In this document: positions 11,103 to 20,825 of the stretch, piece after piece | How the letters are laid out: every line of letters starts with the position of its first letter | Position numbering within the stretch: the first letter of the stretch is position 1 | Origin: an uncultured Opitutia bacterium | GTDB lineage: Bacteria > Verrucomicrobiota > Verrucomicrobiia > Opitutales > Opitutaceae | Assembly (NCBI GenBank): GCA_903839035.1 | Contig: CAIMAQ010000125.1 | Location: 2,501-66,500 of the forward strand | Reading direction: 5' to 3' | DNA: 64,000 nt | Notes under the pieces: generated by a model | The model's database searches: none | What the model was told of the DNA's origin: nothing | Seen by the model: only the letters and a program-made list of their open reading frames with translations | Translations under genes and position numbers: made by a program

Positions 11103-12080
11103 TCAGACGAATTTTTCCGTCACCAGCAGGATGGCCGTGGTCTCGGCGGAAAAGGTAAAGGCGCCAGCATAGGGCAGGAGGACGTTTTCGCCCCGTCCCA
11201 GCGCGTGGCCGAAGGGCGCGCGGGAGCCGGTGCTGCTGTCCGCATCACAGCGCACCGAGCCGCTCACCACGCTCAGCAGCCGCGGCTGCTCGTTGGCGTG
11301 GACGGAAAACCTCTCGCCGGCCCCGAGGACCACGCGGCGGATGCAAAATTCGGCGCAATTGGCGATCACGCCGGAGGTCGGGGCGGCCCGCACCGGCGCG
11401 GGCTCGAAGTCATCCCACTGGATGGAGCGGAGCGACTCCGCGATGTGCAGCTTGCGCGGCTGGCCGTCGAGGCCGACGCGTCCCCAGTCATAGACGCGGT
11501 AGGTCGTGTCGGAATTCTGCTGGATCTCGAGGATAAGGTTGCCCGCGTCGATGGCGTGGACCTGGCCGCTATGCACCAGGATGGAGTCGCCGGCGGCGAC
11601 GCGGAAGTGGTGGATGCACTGCTCCAGCGTGCCGTCCGTAATGGCCTTCTTGAACTGCTCTCGTGTCACGCCCCGGCGCAGGCCCACGAGCAGGTGCGCG
11701 TCGAGCGCGGTGTGGGCGATGTACCAGTTTTCGGTCTTGGGCTCGCCCTTGAGCTCGGCGGCGACGGCCGCCGGCGGATGCACCTGCAGGCTGAGCCGCT
11801 CCCGGCAATCGAGCCACTTCACCAGCAGCGGAAACGGGCGCGACGCGGGCCACTTCGGCCCCATCACGTCGGCGGCATGTTTCGCGAGCACGGCATGGAG
11901 CGTCTGGCCCTTGAGGTGCCCGGCCTGCACGACAGACTGCGCCTCCGGGCGGTCCACGATTTCCCAGCTCTCGCCGATCGGCGAGCTGGGCGGCAGGGTG
12001 CGGCCAAAGGCGGCCTCAAGGGCCCGGCCACCCCAGACGCGCTCCTGATACAGCGGCTCAAAACGCAGAAGGTCTCGCAT
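11103..12080 (-). CDS. manA: Mannose-6-phosphate isomerase, class I (short form)
   Basis: Interconverts fructose 6-phosphate and mannose 6-phosphate. 325 aa, the length of the short Bacillus-type ManA. Typical segments are LYQERVWGGRALEAAFG near the N terminus, IGESWEIVDRP, LSLQVHPPAAVAAEL (zinc-ligand region), KTENWYIAHT, and IQQNSDTTYRVYDWGRVG with the substrate-binding Arg. ATG at 12080; the gene is divergent from ftsK across 104 bp and leads a short minus-strand run with the AsmA-like gene. Confidence 0.9.
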   Translation of the reverse strand: MRDLLRFEPLYQERVWGGRALEAAFGRTLPPSSPIGESWEIVDRPEAQSVVQAGHLKGQTLHAVLAKHAADVMGPKWPASRPFPLLVKWLDCRERLSLQVHPPAAVAAELKGEPKTENWYIAHTALDAHLLVGLRRGVTREQFKKAITDGTLEQCIHHFRVAAGDSILVHSGQVHAIDAGNLILEIQQNSDTTYRVYDWGRVGLDGQPRKLHIAESLRSIQWDDFEPAPVRAAPTSGVIANCAEFCIRRVVLGAGERFSVHANEQPRLLSVVSGSVRCDADSSTGSRAPFGHALGRGENVLLPYAGAFTFSAETTAILLVTEKFV

Positions 12081-12184
12081 GGCGGGAGGAAAAATATTTG
12101 TGCGAAAAAACCACTGAGGGAGTTTACATTTGACGGTCTAGGCGGATAGCATGGAATCCGCGCTGTTTCGGTTGGTTTACACAA

Positions 12185-14680
12185 ATGCCCAAGTCGGAGA
12201 CTTCAAACTCAAACGATGGTCCGTCGTTTCAAGCCCCGCGTTATCGTACTAACTGGTTTGAGGCAGTCACCTGCTTCATTCTAGGCAGTTACCTCACCGT
12301 GGCCTTGGTGGCCTATGAACCGGCCCAGAGCACTTTCCGTTCGACCGGCCCGACCCTGAAAAATCCCGTCGGCTGGGTGGGAGCCGACGCCGTCTGGGTC
12401 CTCCTGTACGCCCTCGGCGCCAGCACCTGGCTGCTGCCGATCTTCCTGTTCTGGATGCTGTACGTGGCCATGACCAACACCCGGCACCTGATCGTGACCC
12501 GCATCATCGCCATGGTGGTGGCGGCCGTCGCCCTCGCCAGCATCGCCTCCATGTTCAAGGAGGCCCAGTGGGGCAGCGATTATTTCCCCAACGGCCCCGG
12601 CGGCATCGCCGGACTCACGCTATATCACCGGCTGCTCGCGGACGCCCTCGGGCCCTTCGGTTCCAGCCTCCTCCTCGGCACCGTGTATGTTTTCGCGCTG
12701 ATGTTTATCTTCACGAAGGACATCAGCCTCGAGCTCGAGCGCTACCTCGTGATGTTGCAGGCTTGGTTTGCCGCGCGGCGCAAGGACAAGACCATGCTCG
12801 CCGAGCAAAAGCGCAACCGGCGGGAGGAACCGACCATCGCCAAAAGCCCCGTCGCCGCCCCGCCCATCGGGCCCATCGGGAAAAAAATCTTTGTGCCGAA
12901 AGCCGAGGCCAAGCCGTTGACCGAGCCCGTGGCTGTTCCCGAACCCGTCAAACCCGTCGCCGTTCCCCCGGTGGCCAGGCTGGAGCGCCCGCCAGCCGCG
13001 GCCCGCCCCCTCTCCCCTTCCCTGCCGGTGGAACCGGTGGAGCCTGTGGCCGAACGCCGACCAGCGGCCGCCGCCGCGGGTGCCCCCCTCAAGAAACTCG
13101 AGCTCAACATCGTCAAGCCCGAGGAACCCAAGAAATCCAAGACCGCCGTCCTCCCGGCGCGCAACGATGACAAGGATTACGAGTTCCCCCCGCTCGCGCT
13201 CCTCAAGGAACAGGTCAAGCCCACGGCCGCCAATAGCGAGGAGGAGCACCGCCAGAATGCCGAGAATCTGCTCCGCATCCTGGGCGAGTTCGGCGTCGAG
13301 GTGACCCTCGGCGAAATCCACGTCGGCCCCGTCATCACCCGCTATGAGGTCGTGCCCGCCGCCGGCGTCCGCGTCGAGAAGATCGCCGGCCTCGACAAGA
13401 ACATCGCCCTCGGCATGCGCGCCCAGTCCGTCCGCATCCTCGCCCCCATCCCGGGCAAGGCCGCCGTCGGCGTCGAGGTCCCCAACCAGAACCCCACCCC
13501 CGTCGGCATGCGCGAGATTCTCGAGAGCGAGGACTGGAGCAGCGCCAAGGCCGAACTGCCGATCGCGCTGGGCAAGGACGTCTCCGGCAAGCCGCTGATC
13601 TCCGACCTCACCAAGATGCCTCACCTGCTCATCGCGGGTGCCACCGGCTCCGGCAAATCCGTCTGCATCAACTCCATCGTCTGCTCGATCCTCTACAGCG
13701 CGTCGCCGAAGAACGTGCGCATGATCATGGTGGACCCGAAGGTCGTGGAGCTGAAGATTTTCAACTCGCTGCCGCATATGCTGATTCCGGTCGTCACCGA
13801 GCCCAAGAAGGTGCCGGCCGCACTCAAGTGGCTGCTCGGCGAGATGGAGCAACGCTACCAGGTCTTCGCCAAGGTCAACGTCCGCAACATCGTCGGCTTC
13901 AACACGCGCAAGAAGACCTCCACCGAGACACTCCTCGCCTCCGACACCCAGAGCTCCCTCACCGGTGTCGATCCGCTCGCGGCGGAGGACATCGAGATTC
14001 CGGACCGGCTCCCCTACATCGTCGCCATCATCGACGAGCTCGCCGATCTCATGATGATCGCCCCCGCCGAGATCGAGACCAGCATCGCCCGCCTCGCCCA
14101 GCTCGCCCGCGCCGCCGGCATCCACCTCATCATCGCCACGCAGCGGCCGTCCGTGAACGTCATCACCGGCGTCATCAAGGCCAACCTTCCCTCCCGCATC
14201 GCGTTCCAGGTCGCCTCGCAGGTGGACTCCCGCACCATTCTCGACACCAAGGGTGCCGACACCCTCATCGGCCGCGGCGACATGCTCTTCTCCCCGCCCG
14301 GCACCTCGCGCCTGGTCCGGGCGCAGGGCGCCTTTGTCGCTGATGACGAGGTCGGCGCCATTGTCGAGTTCCTCAAGAAAAACGGCCCACCGCAGTACGC
14401 CGCGGCCGTCCAGCAGCAGATCGACCGCGCCGCCCGCGAGGAGGACGAGGAGGAGGCCGGCGAGGATGGCGACCTCGGGGATGACGAGGAATTGTACGCC
14501 CAGGCCCTCGACGTGCTGAAGTCGAGCAAGCGCGCCAGCACCTCGATGCTGCAACGCCGGCTGCGCATCGGTTACAACCGCGCCGCGCGGATCATGGAGC
14601 TCATGGAGGAAAAGGGCGTGGTCGGTCCGGAGAACGGTTCCAGCCCCCGCGAGATCCTCGTCGATCTCGACACACTCTGA
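12185..14680 (+). CDS. ftsK: DNA translocase FtsK/SpoIIIE
   Basis: Septum-located, ATP-driven DNA pump for chromosome segregation. 831 aa. The N-terminal membrane domain (about 20-185) has four hydrophobic segments, then a Pro/Ala/Val-rich linker (about 200-330). The motor domain has Walker A GATGSGKSVCINS (about 481-493) and Walker B YIVAIIDELADLMM (about 614-627). The C-terminal winged-helix gamma domain (LYAQALDVLKSSKRASTSML onward) is complete, so KOPS-type recognition is likely. The upstream 104 bp hold only a small palindrome (12142-12161). A RodZ-like gene follows 50 bp later. Confidence 0.96.
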   Translation: MPKSETSNSNDGPSFQAPRYRTNWFEAVTCFILGSYLTVALVAYEPAQSTFRSTGPTLKNPVGWVGADAVWVLLYALGASTWLLPIFLFWMLYVAMTNTRHLIVTRIIAMVVAAVALASIASMFKEAQWGSDYFPNGPGGIAGLTLYHRLLADALGPFGSSLLLGTVYVFALMFIFTKDISLELERYLVMLQAWFAARRKDKTMLAEQKRNRREEPTIAKSPVAAPPIGPIGKKIFVPKAEAKPLTEPVAVPEPVKPVAVPPVARLERPPAAARPLSPSLPVEPVEPVAERRPAAAAAGAPLKKLELNIVKPEEPKKSKTAVLPARNDDKDYEFPPLALLKEQVKPTAANSEEEHRQNAENLLRILGEFGVEVTLGEIHVGPVITRYEVVPAAGVRVEKIAGLDKNIALGMRAQSVRILAPIPGKAAVGVEVPNQNPTPVGMREILESEDWSSAKAELPIALGKDVSGKPLISDLTKMPHLLIAGATGSGKSVCINSIVCSILYSASPKNVRMIMVDPKVVELKIFNSLPHMLIPVVTEPKKVPAALKWLLGEMEQRYQVFAKVNVRNIVGFNTRKKTSTETLLASDTQSSLTGVDPLAAEDIEIPDRLPYIVAIIDELADLMMIAPAEIETSIARLAQLARAAGIHLIIATQRPSVNVITGVIKANLPSRIAFQVASQVDSRTILDTKGADTLIGRGDMLFSPPGTSRLVRAQGAFVADDEVGAIVEFLKKNGPPQYAAAVQQQIDRAAREEDEEEAGEDGDLGDDEELYAQALDVLKSSKRASTSMLQRRLRIGYNRAARIMELMEEKGVVGPENGSSPREILVDLDTL

Positions 14681-14730
14681 GCCGGAGAATCCACTTCCCC
14701 TTCACCCCCAACTCCCTTAGTCACACCCCC

Positions 14731-15549
14731 ATGCAATCCATCGGCGAGCGCCTCGAAGAGGCCCGGAAGAAGAAAGGCATCTCCCTTCGCGAGGCCGCGG
14801 AGGCCACCAAGATTCGCGGCGACTATCTTTCGCAATTCGAGAACAACCGGTTCGACATCAACCTGACCGAGATCTACGTCCGCGGCTTTCTCCGCAGCTA
14901 CGCCACCTACCTCAAGCTTTCCGGCGACAAGATCCTCAACGATTACGCCTCGCTCGGCCGCGGCGACGGCCGCCCGCGCCAGCCCAGCCGGGAGATTTAC
15001 GGCCGCATGGATGTCTCGATTGCGTCCGCGGATGACCGCGGCGATGCCGCCGCCACCGAGGAAGCCGCCGCGCCCCAGGTCGCCCAACGCCAGCCCGTCG
15101 TTTCCCGCGGCAGCAATGTGTCGGCCGGCCCCGCCATCGATCCCGCCCTGCTGTTCAAGTTCGGTAAGTGGATTGCCGGCGGCGTCATCTTTTTACTCCT
15201 GCTCTGGGCGGTCATGGCCATCATCAGCAGCACCAAGTCCGCCGGGGTGGTCCACACGCCGCCGGCCACCACCACCAAGCCCGCGGTCGTCGCCCCGGTT
15301 GTGGAAAAAACCATCACGCTCGTGGCCCTGGATGCCGTGCGTGTGACCGTCGTGGCCCGCAATGACGACGATTCCGAGGGCGCGGAAATCTTCCGCGGCA
15401 CCCTGGCGCGCGGCCAGACCCAAGAAATCCCCTGGCCCGGCCCCGGTTCACTCTACATCAAGGCCAATGCCGGCGAGAACCTGCAGATCGAGTACAAGGG
15501 CAAGCGCTACGGCTCGCAGTTCACCGGCAACAACCGCGCCAAGATGTAA
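14731..15549 (+). CDS. RodZ-like helix-turn-helix membrane protein
   Basis: 272 aa. An N-terminal HTH_25 domain (SIGERLEEARKKKGISLREA, about 3-22, running on to about residue 70) and a single membrane segment (WIAGGVIFLLLLWAVMAI, about 149-166) are followed by a periplasmic DUF4115-type domain ending in ANAGENLQIEYKGKRYG. This is the topology of RodZ, which links MreB to the cell-wall elongation machinery. It lies 50 bp after ftsK behind a C/T-rich leader with no Shine-Dalgarno. No mreB is present, so a shape role is inferred from architecture only. Confidence 0.8.
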   Translation: MQSIGERLEEARKKKGISLREAAEATKIRGDYLSQFENNRFDINLTEIYVRGFLRSYATYLKLSGDKILNDYASLGRGDGRPRQPSREIYGRMDVSIASADDRGDAAATEEAAAPQVAQRQPVVSRGSNVSAGPAIDPALLFKFGKWIAGGVIFLLLLWAVMAIISSTKSAGVVHTPPATTTKPAVVAPVVEKTITLVALDAVRVTVVARNDDDSEGAEIFRGTLARGQTQEIPWPGPGSLYIKANAGENLQIEYKGKRYGSQFTGNNRAKM

Positions 15550-15570
15550 GGTCAGACGCGCCGCCTGCGC

Positions 15571-16119
15571 CTAGCGCAGGCCCACCGGCGTGCCCAGCAC
15601 CTCGCGCAGCACAAAGGCGCGGCGCAGGCTCGCGGGATCCCGCAGGTCCGCCAGCAGATTGCTGCGCGATCCGGTGAGCAACCCGCGTTCGGATTCGGAC
15701 TCCGTCCGGATCGCCACGGTCACCTGCGCGGCGCGGCGCTGTTCCATCGCCCGGGCCTGCTCCAGGGCGCGCATCTGGTTGGCTAGCTGTTGCTGGCGCT
15801 CCAGCACGGCATTCGTTGCCGCCGTGACCGAAGGATCCTCCCGCTCCTCCGCGAAAATGACGGGGGGCTCCATCCTGGGACCCACCGGGGCGTCTGCCGG
15901 CGCCACGGTCAGGCCACGCCGCTCGGCGATCTTGCGGCGAATCTCCTCCTGGATCCGCCGGGTGCGCTCGGCCAACTCCGGATCGTAGTCCGCCGGGGTG
16001 CGCGGCGCCGACGCCTGCTGCGCGGCGACCTTCCGCACCACCTTCACGGCGTTCCGCACCATCGAGACGACCACGAGGATCACCACGAGCACCGGCAGGA
16101 ATTGCAGCAACTCGCGCAT
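15571..16119 (-). CDS. Hypothetical membrane-anchored coiled-coil protein downstream of floA
   Basis: 182 aa; family not recognised. The N terminus is a membrane segment (LLQFLPVLVVILVVVSMV, about 4-21) followed by basic residues, so the rest is probably cytoplasmic. The middle is rich in Glu, Arg and Gln (about 48-70 and 105-135) and is likely coiled coil. It starts 12 bp after the floA stop and is the third gene of an nfeD-floA transcript, which suggests a role in the same membrane assembly. Confidence 0.6.
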   Translation of the reverse strand: MRELLQFLPVLVVILVVVSMVRNAVKVVRKVAAQQASAPRTPADYDPELAERTRRIQEEIRRKIAERRGLTVAPADAPVGPRMEPPVIFAEEREDPSVTAATNAVLERQQQLANQMRALEQARAMEQRRAAQVTVAIRTESESERGLLTGSRSNLLADLRDPASLRRAFVLREVLGTPVGLR

Positions 16120-16131
16120 GGCCGGGCCCGG

Positions 16132-17136
16132 TTATTTCTTGCCCCCGTCGGGATGCGCGATGCTCGAGCGCATCGCGGTGTCGGCCTGCACGTTTTCCAT
16201 GCGGTAATAGTCCATCACGCCGAGCCGACCGGAGCGGAAAGCCTCGGCCATCGCGAGCGGCACCTGGGCCTGCGCCTCGACGACCTTCGCCTGCATCTCC
16301 TGCACGCGCGCCTTCATCTCCTGCTCGACGGCCACGGCCGCCGCGCGGCGGATTTCCGCCTGCGCCTGCGCAATGCTCTTGTTCGCCTCAGCTTGGGCTT
16401 CCTGCAGCTTGGCGCCGACATTCTCGCCGACGTCCACGTCGGCGATGTCAATCGAGAGGATTTCAAACGCCGAGCCCACGTCGAGGCCACGCGCCAGCAC
16501 CGTCTTGGAAATGCTGTCCGGCGACTCAAGCACGGCCTTGTAGCTTTCCGATGAGCCGATGGTGGAAACGATGCCCTCGCCCACGCGGGCAATGATGGTC
16601 TCCTCCTTGGCGCCGCCGACGAAGCGGTCGAGGTGGGTGCGCACGGTCACGCGCGCCTTCACCTTCACCTGGATGCCGTCCTTCGCCACGCCATCAATGG
16701 TGGTGCGGCCGCTGGCGGGATTCGGGCAGTCGATGACCTTGGGGTCGACCGAGGTGCGCACGGCTTCCTCGACGGACTTGCCGGAGCCCTTGGTCGCCAG
16801 GTCGATCGCGCAGGCGCGCTGCCAGTCGAGCGCGATGCCGGCCTTTTGCGCGGCGATAAGCGCGTGCACGCAGGCGATGACGTTGCCGCCGGCGAGGTAC
16901 TGCGCCTCGATTTCATCCATGGAAAGCTTGATGCCGGCCTTGGTGGCGCGGATGCGGGCATCCACCATTACGCTGTAGGGCACCTGCCGCAGCCGCATGG
17001 CCACCAGGTTGAGCATGCTGACCGGAGCCCCGGCCAGCATGGCGCGGAGCCAGACGCTGAAGAACGAGAAGATGATCGCGGCGAAAACGAGGACGAAGAC
17101 GCCGATGATGAGGAAGACGAGTTGACTGGGGTTCAT
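16132..17136 (-). CDS. floA: Flotillin-like protein FloA (UPF0365)
   Basis: 334 aa. An N-terminal membrane segment (about 6-32) is followed by an SPFH-like region and a long helical tail. Hallmarks of the FloA family are [40 protein letters not shown], and the Ala/Glu/Gln-rich coiled coil [20 protein letters not shown] (about 246-265). FloA scaffolds functional membrane microdomains in other bacteria. Its ATG overlaps the stop of the upstream nfeD gene, the conserved NfeD-FloA arrangement. Confidence 0.93.
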   Translation of the reverse strand: MNPSQLVFLIIGVFVLVFAAIIFSFFSVWLRAMLAGAPVSMLNLVAMRLRQVPYSVMVDARIRATKAGIKLSMDEIEAQYLAGGNVIACVHALIAAQKAGIALDWQRACAIDLATKGSGKSVEEAVRTSVDPKVIDCPNPASGRTTIDGVAKDGIQVKVKARVTVRTHLDRFVGGAKEETIIARVGEGIVSTIGSSESYKAVLESPDSISKTVLARGLDVGSAFEILSIDIADVDVGENVGAKLQEAQAEANKSIAQAQAEIRRAAAVAVEQEMKARVQEMQAKVVEAQAQVPLAMAEAFRSGRLGVMDYYRMENVQADTAMRSSIAHPDGGKK

Positions 17137-17603
17137 GGTAGTTTGGTGACAGTGAGGGAGAAATTCTGCTGGCCCGTGACCTTGAGCCGGGCCCCCATGG
17201 CCACGTGGCCGTCGAGCGAGAGCGCCTCGTAGCGCTGGCCGTCGATCTCAATCTGGCCGCTGGGCATGAGCGGAGTGAGCGCCATCGCCTCCCGGCCGCT
17301 CAGGGCCGAGCTCTGCGCCAGCGGCGCCTGGCTCGTGCCATCCACAGCGGCATGGAGGAAAAACTTTTTGCCGATGCGGGTCTTGGGCAGCACCCAATAC
17401 TCGATGTACAGCGCCACGGTCAGCAGCACCGCCCCGATGGCAAAGGCCAGCAACCCGCCGCCGATGCCATATTCCGTGAAGGCGCGCGCCGTGCCGGCCA
17501 GAAACGCCAGGGTGCCGGCAGTGCTGAGGATGATGCCCGGCACGAACAGGTCGAGGACCAGCAGCACGATGCCAAAGATGAAAAGCAGGAGGATCGTCGT
17601 CAT
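17133..17603 (-). CDS. NfeD-like membrane protein
   Basis: 156 aa from the ATG at 17603; the open frame continues upstream through sequence without coding character. N-terminal hydrophobic segments ([19 protein letters not shown], then about 20-45 and 52-75) are followed by a C-terminal OB-fold domain with the typical [20 protein letters not shown] and ARLKVTG motifs. NfeD proteins partner flotillins or stomatins. It overlaps floA by 4 bp, indicating translational coupling. Confidence 0.85.
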   Translation of the reverse strand: MTTILLLFIFGIVLLVLDLFVPGIILSTAGTLAFLAGTARAFTEYGIGGGLLAFAIGAVLLTVALYIEYWVLPKTRIGKKFFLHAAVDGTSQAPLAQSSALSGREAMALTPLMPSGQIEIDGQRYEALSLDGHVAMGARLKVTGQQNFSLTVTKLP

Positions 17604-17751
17604 GGGTCGGGGGGTTCGCCGCCAAGTTCGCAGCTTCCCCCCGGCGCCACAAGCGCCAAGCCGGTGGAAACCCCTCCGGCGTTTCCACTCCGTCACTTAG
17701 GCACGGAGAAAAACTTTGCGCACCCCGCGCCCCCGCCCTTACTCGCCTGCC

Positions 17752-18675
17752 ATGGAAAAGATTTCCCATCTCGGGCAGACGCTGACGCGCTGGCGCGTGG
17801 GCCAGTCCACGTTCCTGGCCCTGCCGGAAATCGGCGCGCGGCTGATGAACTGGAGTGTCACGCTGGGGGACGGCTCGGTGCGCGATGTCATCTACTGGCC
17901 CGAGACCTACGAGCCCGCCGAATTCTATAAAATCCGCGGCGGCAACCCGATCCTGTTTCCCTTCAACGCCCGCTGCTACGACCGCGGCGACATCCATTTC
18001 TGGCGCGATGCCGCGGGCGTGCGACGGGTGATGCCGATGCACGGGCTGGCGCGCCAGGGTGAGTTCAAGCTCACGCGGCTCGACGCCGGTGGTTTCGCAG
18101 CGCGGTTCATTCCGGGTGCCGAAGCGAAGGCGTGCTATCCCTTCGATTACGAATTCACGGTCACCTACCGCTTCGAGTCGTTCGGGCTGACCTGCGAATT
18201 TGCCCTGCGCAACCTCGGTCCCGTGCCGCTGCCCTGGAGCGCGGGCCACCATTTTTATTTCACCGTGCCGTGGAGCGAGGATTCCACTCGCGGCGATTAT
18301 CTCCTGCGGCTGCCCGCGACAAAGCGCTTCAAGCAGGACTTCACCACCGGGAAACTCCTGCCGGGACCCGTCCTGCAGACCGACGAGATCCTCTCCAATC
18401 CCGCGCTCATTGACACCATCCACTCCGGCCTGCGCAGCAACGAGGTGGTGTTCGGCGAGCAGGGCCGGCCGGGCGATGTCGTCCTGCGGATCGGCACCAC
18501 CAAGGTGCCGCCGGCCGACGCCGCCATCGTCACCTGGAGCGGGGGCGAGGATGCACCGTTTTATTGCGTGGAGCCCTGGATGGGCCCGCCCAACGCCCCC
18601 GAGCACAAACTCGGCCTGCAGCTGGTCCCGCCAGGGGAAACCGCCACCTTTGCCGTCAGCCTCACCGTCAAATAA
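17752..18675 (+). CDS. Aldose 1-epimerase family protein
   Basis: 307 aa from the ATG at 17752. Galactose-mutarotase-like fold: GARLMNWSVTLGDG near the N terminus, GGNPILFPFNARC (about 64-76), MPMHGLARQGEF (about 94-105, with the substrate-binding His) and SAGHHFYFTVPW (about 163-174, second conserved His). YCVEPWMGPPNAP near the C terminus holds the conserved Glu. It probably interconverts sugar anomers or sugar phosphates; the substrate is unknown. A Rieske protein gene follows 19 bp later. Confidence 0.85.
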   Translation: MEKISHLGQTLTRWRVGQSTFLALPEIGARLMNWSVTLGDGSVRDVIYWPETYEPAEFYKIRGGNPILFPFNARCYDRGDIHFWRDAAGVRRVMPMHGLARQGEFKLTRLDAGGFAARFIPGAEAKACYPFDYEFTVTYRFESFGLTCEFALRNLGPVPLPWSAGHHFYFTVPWSEDSTRGDYLLRLPATKRFKQDFTTGKLLPGPVLQTDEILSNPALIDTIHSGLRSNEVVFGEQGRPGDVVLRIGTTKVPPADAAIVTWSGGEDAPFYCVEPWMGPPNAPEHKLGLQLVPPGETATFAVSLTVK

Positions 18676-18694
18676 CCCCCGCTCCCACCCCTCC

Positions 18695-19000
18695 ATGTCC
18701 CAACGCCATCCCGTCACCGCCCTCGCCTCCCTTCCCCCCGGCTCCGGCCGGGCGTTTACCGTCGCGGGCCAGCGCATCGCCTTCTTCAACGTCGCGGGCG
18801 CCGTCCATGCGACCGAGGACGCGTGCCCTCATTCCGGGGCGCCGCTGTCGGAGGGCCAGCTGAACGGCTGCGTCGTGACCTGCCCGTGGCACAACATCCG
18901 CTTCGACGTCACGTCAGGCCGCATGCCCGGTTCCAAGGAAAACTCCCTGGCCGTGTATCCCGTCTTCATCAACGGCGACCAGATCGAGGTCGAGGTCTGA
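18695..19000 (+). CDS. Rieske [2Fe-2S] ferredoxin-like protein
   Basis: 101 aa, a single Rieske domain. The cluster ligands are visible as CPHSGAPL (Cys-x-His, about residue 45) and CPWHNIRFD (Cys-x-x-His, about 63), with FDVTSGR after the second motif, as in NirD-type and ferredoxin-type Rieske proteins. It lacks a signal peptide, so it is cytoplasmic. It probably passes electrons to an oxygenase or reductase; the convergent PhyH dioxygenase is a neighbour but uses 2-oxoglutarate and would not need it. Confidence 0.88.
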   Translation: MSQRHPVTALASLPPGSGRAFTVAGQRIAFFNVAGAVHATEDACPHSGAPLSEGQLNGCVVTCPWHNIRFDVTSGRMPGSKENSLAVYPVFINGDQIEVEV

Positions 19001-19012
19001 ACCCGGTTAGAA

Positions 19013-19032
19013 CCGCGGCCCTTTCGCCGCGG
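19013..19032. terminator. Possible bidirectional hairpin between convergent genes
   Basis: CCGCGGC (19013-19019) / GCCGCGG (19026-19032) with a 6-nt loop lies in the 38-bp gap between the Rieske gene and the convergent PhyH gene. No T-run follows on either strand, so termination is uncertain. Confidence 0.35.
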
Positions 19033-19038
19033 CCCCGG

Positions 19039-19869
19039 TCAATGCAGCGAGCCCTTCCAGCCTTCGCCGCAAGGACCGCCGGATGACTGCGTCTCCACGT
19101 CGTAGGTGGTGCCGTCCATCCGCGTGAGCGGATGGTAGCTGCCCGAGATCTTGCGGACATTACCCGCGGCATAATGGCAGATGAACGACCGACGGAAACG
19201 CGTCGCCGAGCGGTTCGGGCCGGAACCGTGGATGAGGCTGCCGTTGAAGAACAGCGTGTCGCCGGCCTTCATCGGGACGAGTTGGGCCTTCAAGCCCTTC
19301 GGCACCGGCACAAAGTGGGAGGTGTAGCTCACGCGCGCATCGGCCACCGTGGGGCACACGACCTCCGCATTGTTGGTCTTGGGCACCACCATGAGCGCGC
19401 CATTTTCCGCGTCGCAGTCATCAATGGCGGTCCAGGCCGCGATGCACGAGCCCGGCTCCACCAGCAGGTAAAACTGGTCCTGGTGCAGGGCCTGGCCGCG
19501 GGCGCCGGGCGGCTTGAAATAAAACATGCTCTGCGTCGCGACCGGGTCCGCGCCGAAAAACGCCCGCAGCCGGTCCGCCACACGCGGCAGCAGCATGAAA
19601 TGTTTCGCCCGGTCATTAAACCGGTGCGGCATCATCACGCGCGGATACTGGTAGAGCGGGTCGTCGGGATTTTTCACGCCGTCGGCCTCCTTGCGCGGCT
19701 CGTAGAACCCGGGCACGCCGTCGGTGTGCATCCGGCCGAACAGCGCGCGGATTTCCTCGACCTCGGCGGGGGTGAACACGCCGCGGGCCAAGACATAGCC
19801 CTCACGGGCAAACAACTCGGCCTGCTGGGCAATTTCCTGATCCGGGGTGGAAGAAAGGTCGGCAACCAT
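19039..19869 (-). CDS. Phytanoyl-CoA dioxygenase (PhyH) family protein
   Basis: 276 aa Fe(II)/2-oxoglutarate dioxygenase fold. ALHQDQFYLLVEPG (about 126-139) carries the HxD iron ligands, MKAGDTLFFNGSLIHGSGPNRS (about 199-219) the distal His, and the following RRSFICHY segment supplies the Arg that would bind 2-oxoglutarate. The substrate is unknown; family members hydroxylate varied small molecules. It is divergent from an AraC regulator (79 bp apart), which suggests local control by that regulator. Confidence 0.85.
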   Translation of the reverse strand: MVADLSSTPDQEIAQQAELFAREGYVLARGVFTPAEVEEIRALFGRMHTDGVPGFYEPRKEADGVKNPDDPLYQYPRVMMPHRFNDRAKHFMLLPRVADRLRAFFGADPVATQSMFYFKPPGARGQALHQDQFYLLVEPGSCIAAWTAIDDCDAENGALMVVPKTNNAEVVCPTVADARVSYTSHFVPVPKGLKAQLVPMKAGDTLFFNGSLIHGSGPNRSATRFRRSFICHYAAGNVRKISGSYHPLTRMDGTTYDVETQSSGGPCGEGWKGSLH

Positions 19870-19948
19870 GGAAACAGCCTAGCATTAACCCGGGCTTTGG
19901 CCAATAAGCCGCCTCGTCAATTACCTATAATATCCTACTGTATCGTTC

Positions 19949-20782
19949 ATGCCCGCCCGCGCCAACGCCCCCGCCCCCCCACCAGGCATGCTCGTCACCG
20001 GCCATTTCCACAAGGGGCCGCGCTACCGGGCCATTCGCGAGCACGGCACCCGGGACTGGTTGCTTGTCTATACCGTCAGCGGCCATGGCCGCTTTGGGCA
20101 CGACCAGGGGGAGTTTGTCACCCAGCCCGGCGACCTCGTGCTGGTACGGCCGGGCGTGCGGCACGACTATGGGACGGCGCGCGGTGCGCGGCAGTGGGAA
20201 CCGCTCTGGGCGCACTTCATCCCGCGACCGGGCTGGCTGCCCTCGCTCGACTGGCCGGAGGTCGCGCCCGGCATCCTGCGCCTGCCGCTGCACGGCCATG
20301 AAGCCGCGCCCCGGATCGCCCAGCGCTTCCGGGACGTCGTCCGGCTTAACACCGTCTCCAGCCGGCAGCGCGAGGCGCTGGCGCTGAACGCACTCGAAGA
20401 GATCCTGCTATGGTGCGACCTCGCCAACCCGCGCCGGGAGACGGCCGGCCTCGACAGCCGGATCCGCCGCTCCCTGGATTTCATCTGCGAGCGTTTCGCC
20501 GAGCCGCTGAATGTCGCACGCATCGCCGCCCAGTGCGGGCTTTCGCCGTCGCGCTTCGCCCATCTCTTCCGCGCCCAGACCGGCGAAACCCCGCAGCGCT
20601 ACCTCGAGTTCCAGCGGCTGAACCGCGCGCGGCAGCTGCTCGAATTCACCCAGGAGCCGGTGGCGGTCATCGCCCGCAGCGTGGGCTTCGAGAACCCGTT
20701 CTACTTCACGCTGCGTTTCAAGCGCCACAGCGGCGCCAGCCCGCGGGCCTGGCGCCAGCGGCACCCGCCGGCGGGCCGGTGA
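19949..20782 (+). CDS. AraC family transcriptional regulator
   Basis: 277 aa. An N-terminal cupin domain (PGDLVLVRPGVRHDYGTARG, about 67-86) is followed by a C-terminal pair of HTH motifs: NVARIAAQCGLSPSRFAHLF and PVAVIARSVGFENPFYFTLR, ending in GASPRAWRQR. It belongs to the sugar-sensing AraC type. Divergent from the PhyH gene, which is its likeliest target. The shared 79-bp region is AT-rich (ATTACCTATAATATCCTACT) and contains TATAAT-like -10 sequences. Confidence 0.9.
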   Translation: MPARANAPAPPPGMLVTGHFHKGPRYRAIREHGTRDWLLVYTVSGHGRFGHDQGEFVTQPGDLVLVRPGVRHDYGTARGARQWEPLWAHFIPRPGWLPSLDWPEVAPGILRLPLHGHEAAPRIAQRFRDVVRLNTVSSRQREALALNALEEILLWCDLANPRRETAGLDSRIRRSLDFICERFAEPLNVARIAAQCGLSPSRFAHLFRAQTGETPQRYLEFQRLNRARQLLEFTQEPVAVIARSVGFENPFYFTLRFKRHSGASPRAWRQRHPPAGR

Positions 20783-20825
20783 TTTTTCCCGTTACATTTT
20801 TCCCATTCTCGCGTCACCTTTTGCC

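Noticed and set aside
12620-14554. 644-codon open frame on the minus strand
   Set aside because: Antisense to ftsK, with Gly/Asp/Leu-rich low-complexity translation. The ftsK frame has all family motifs.
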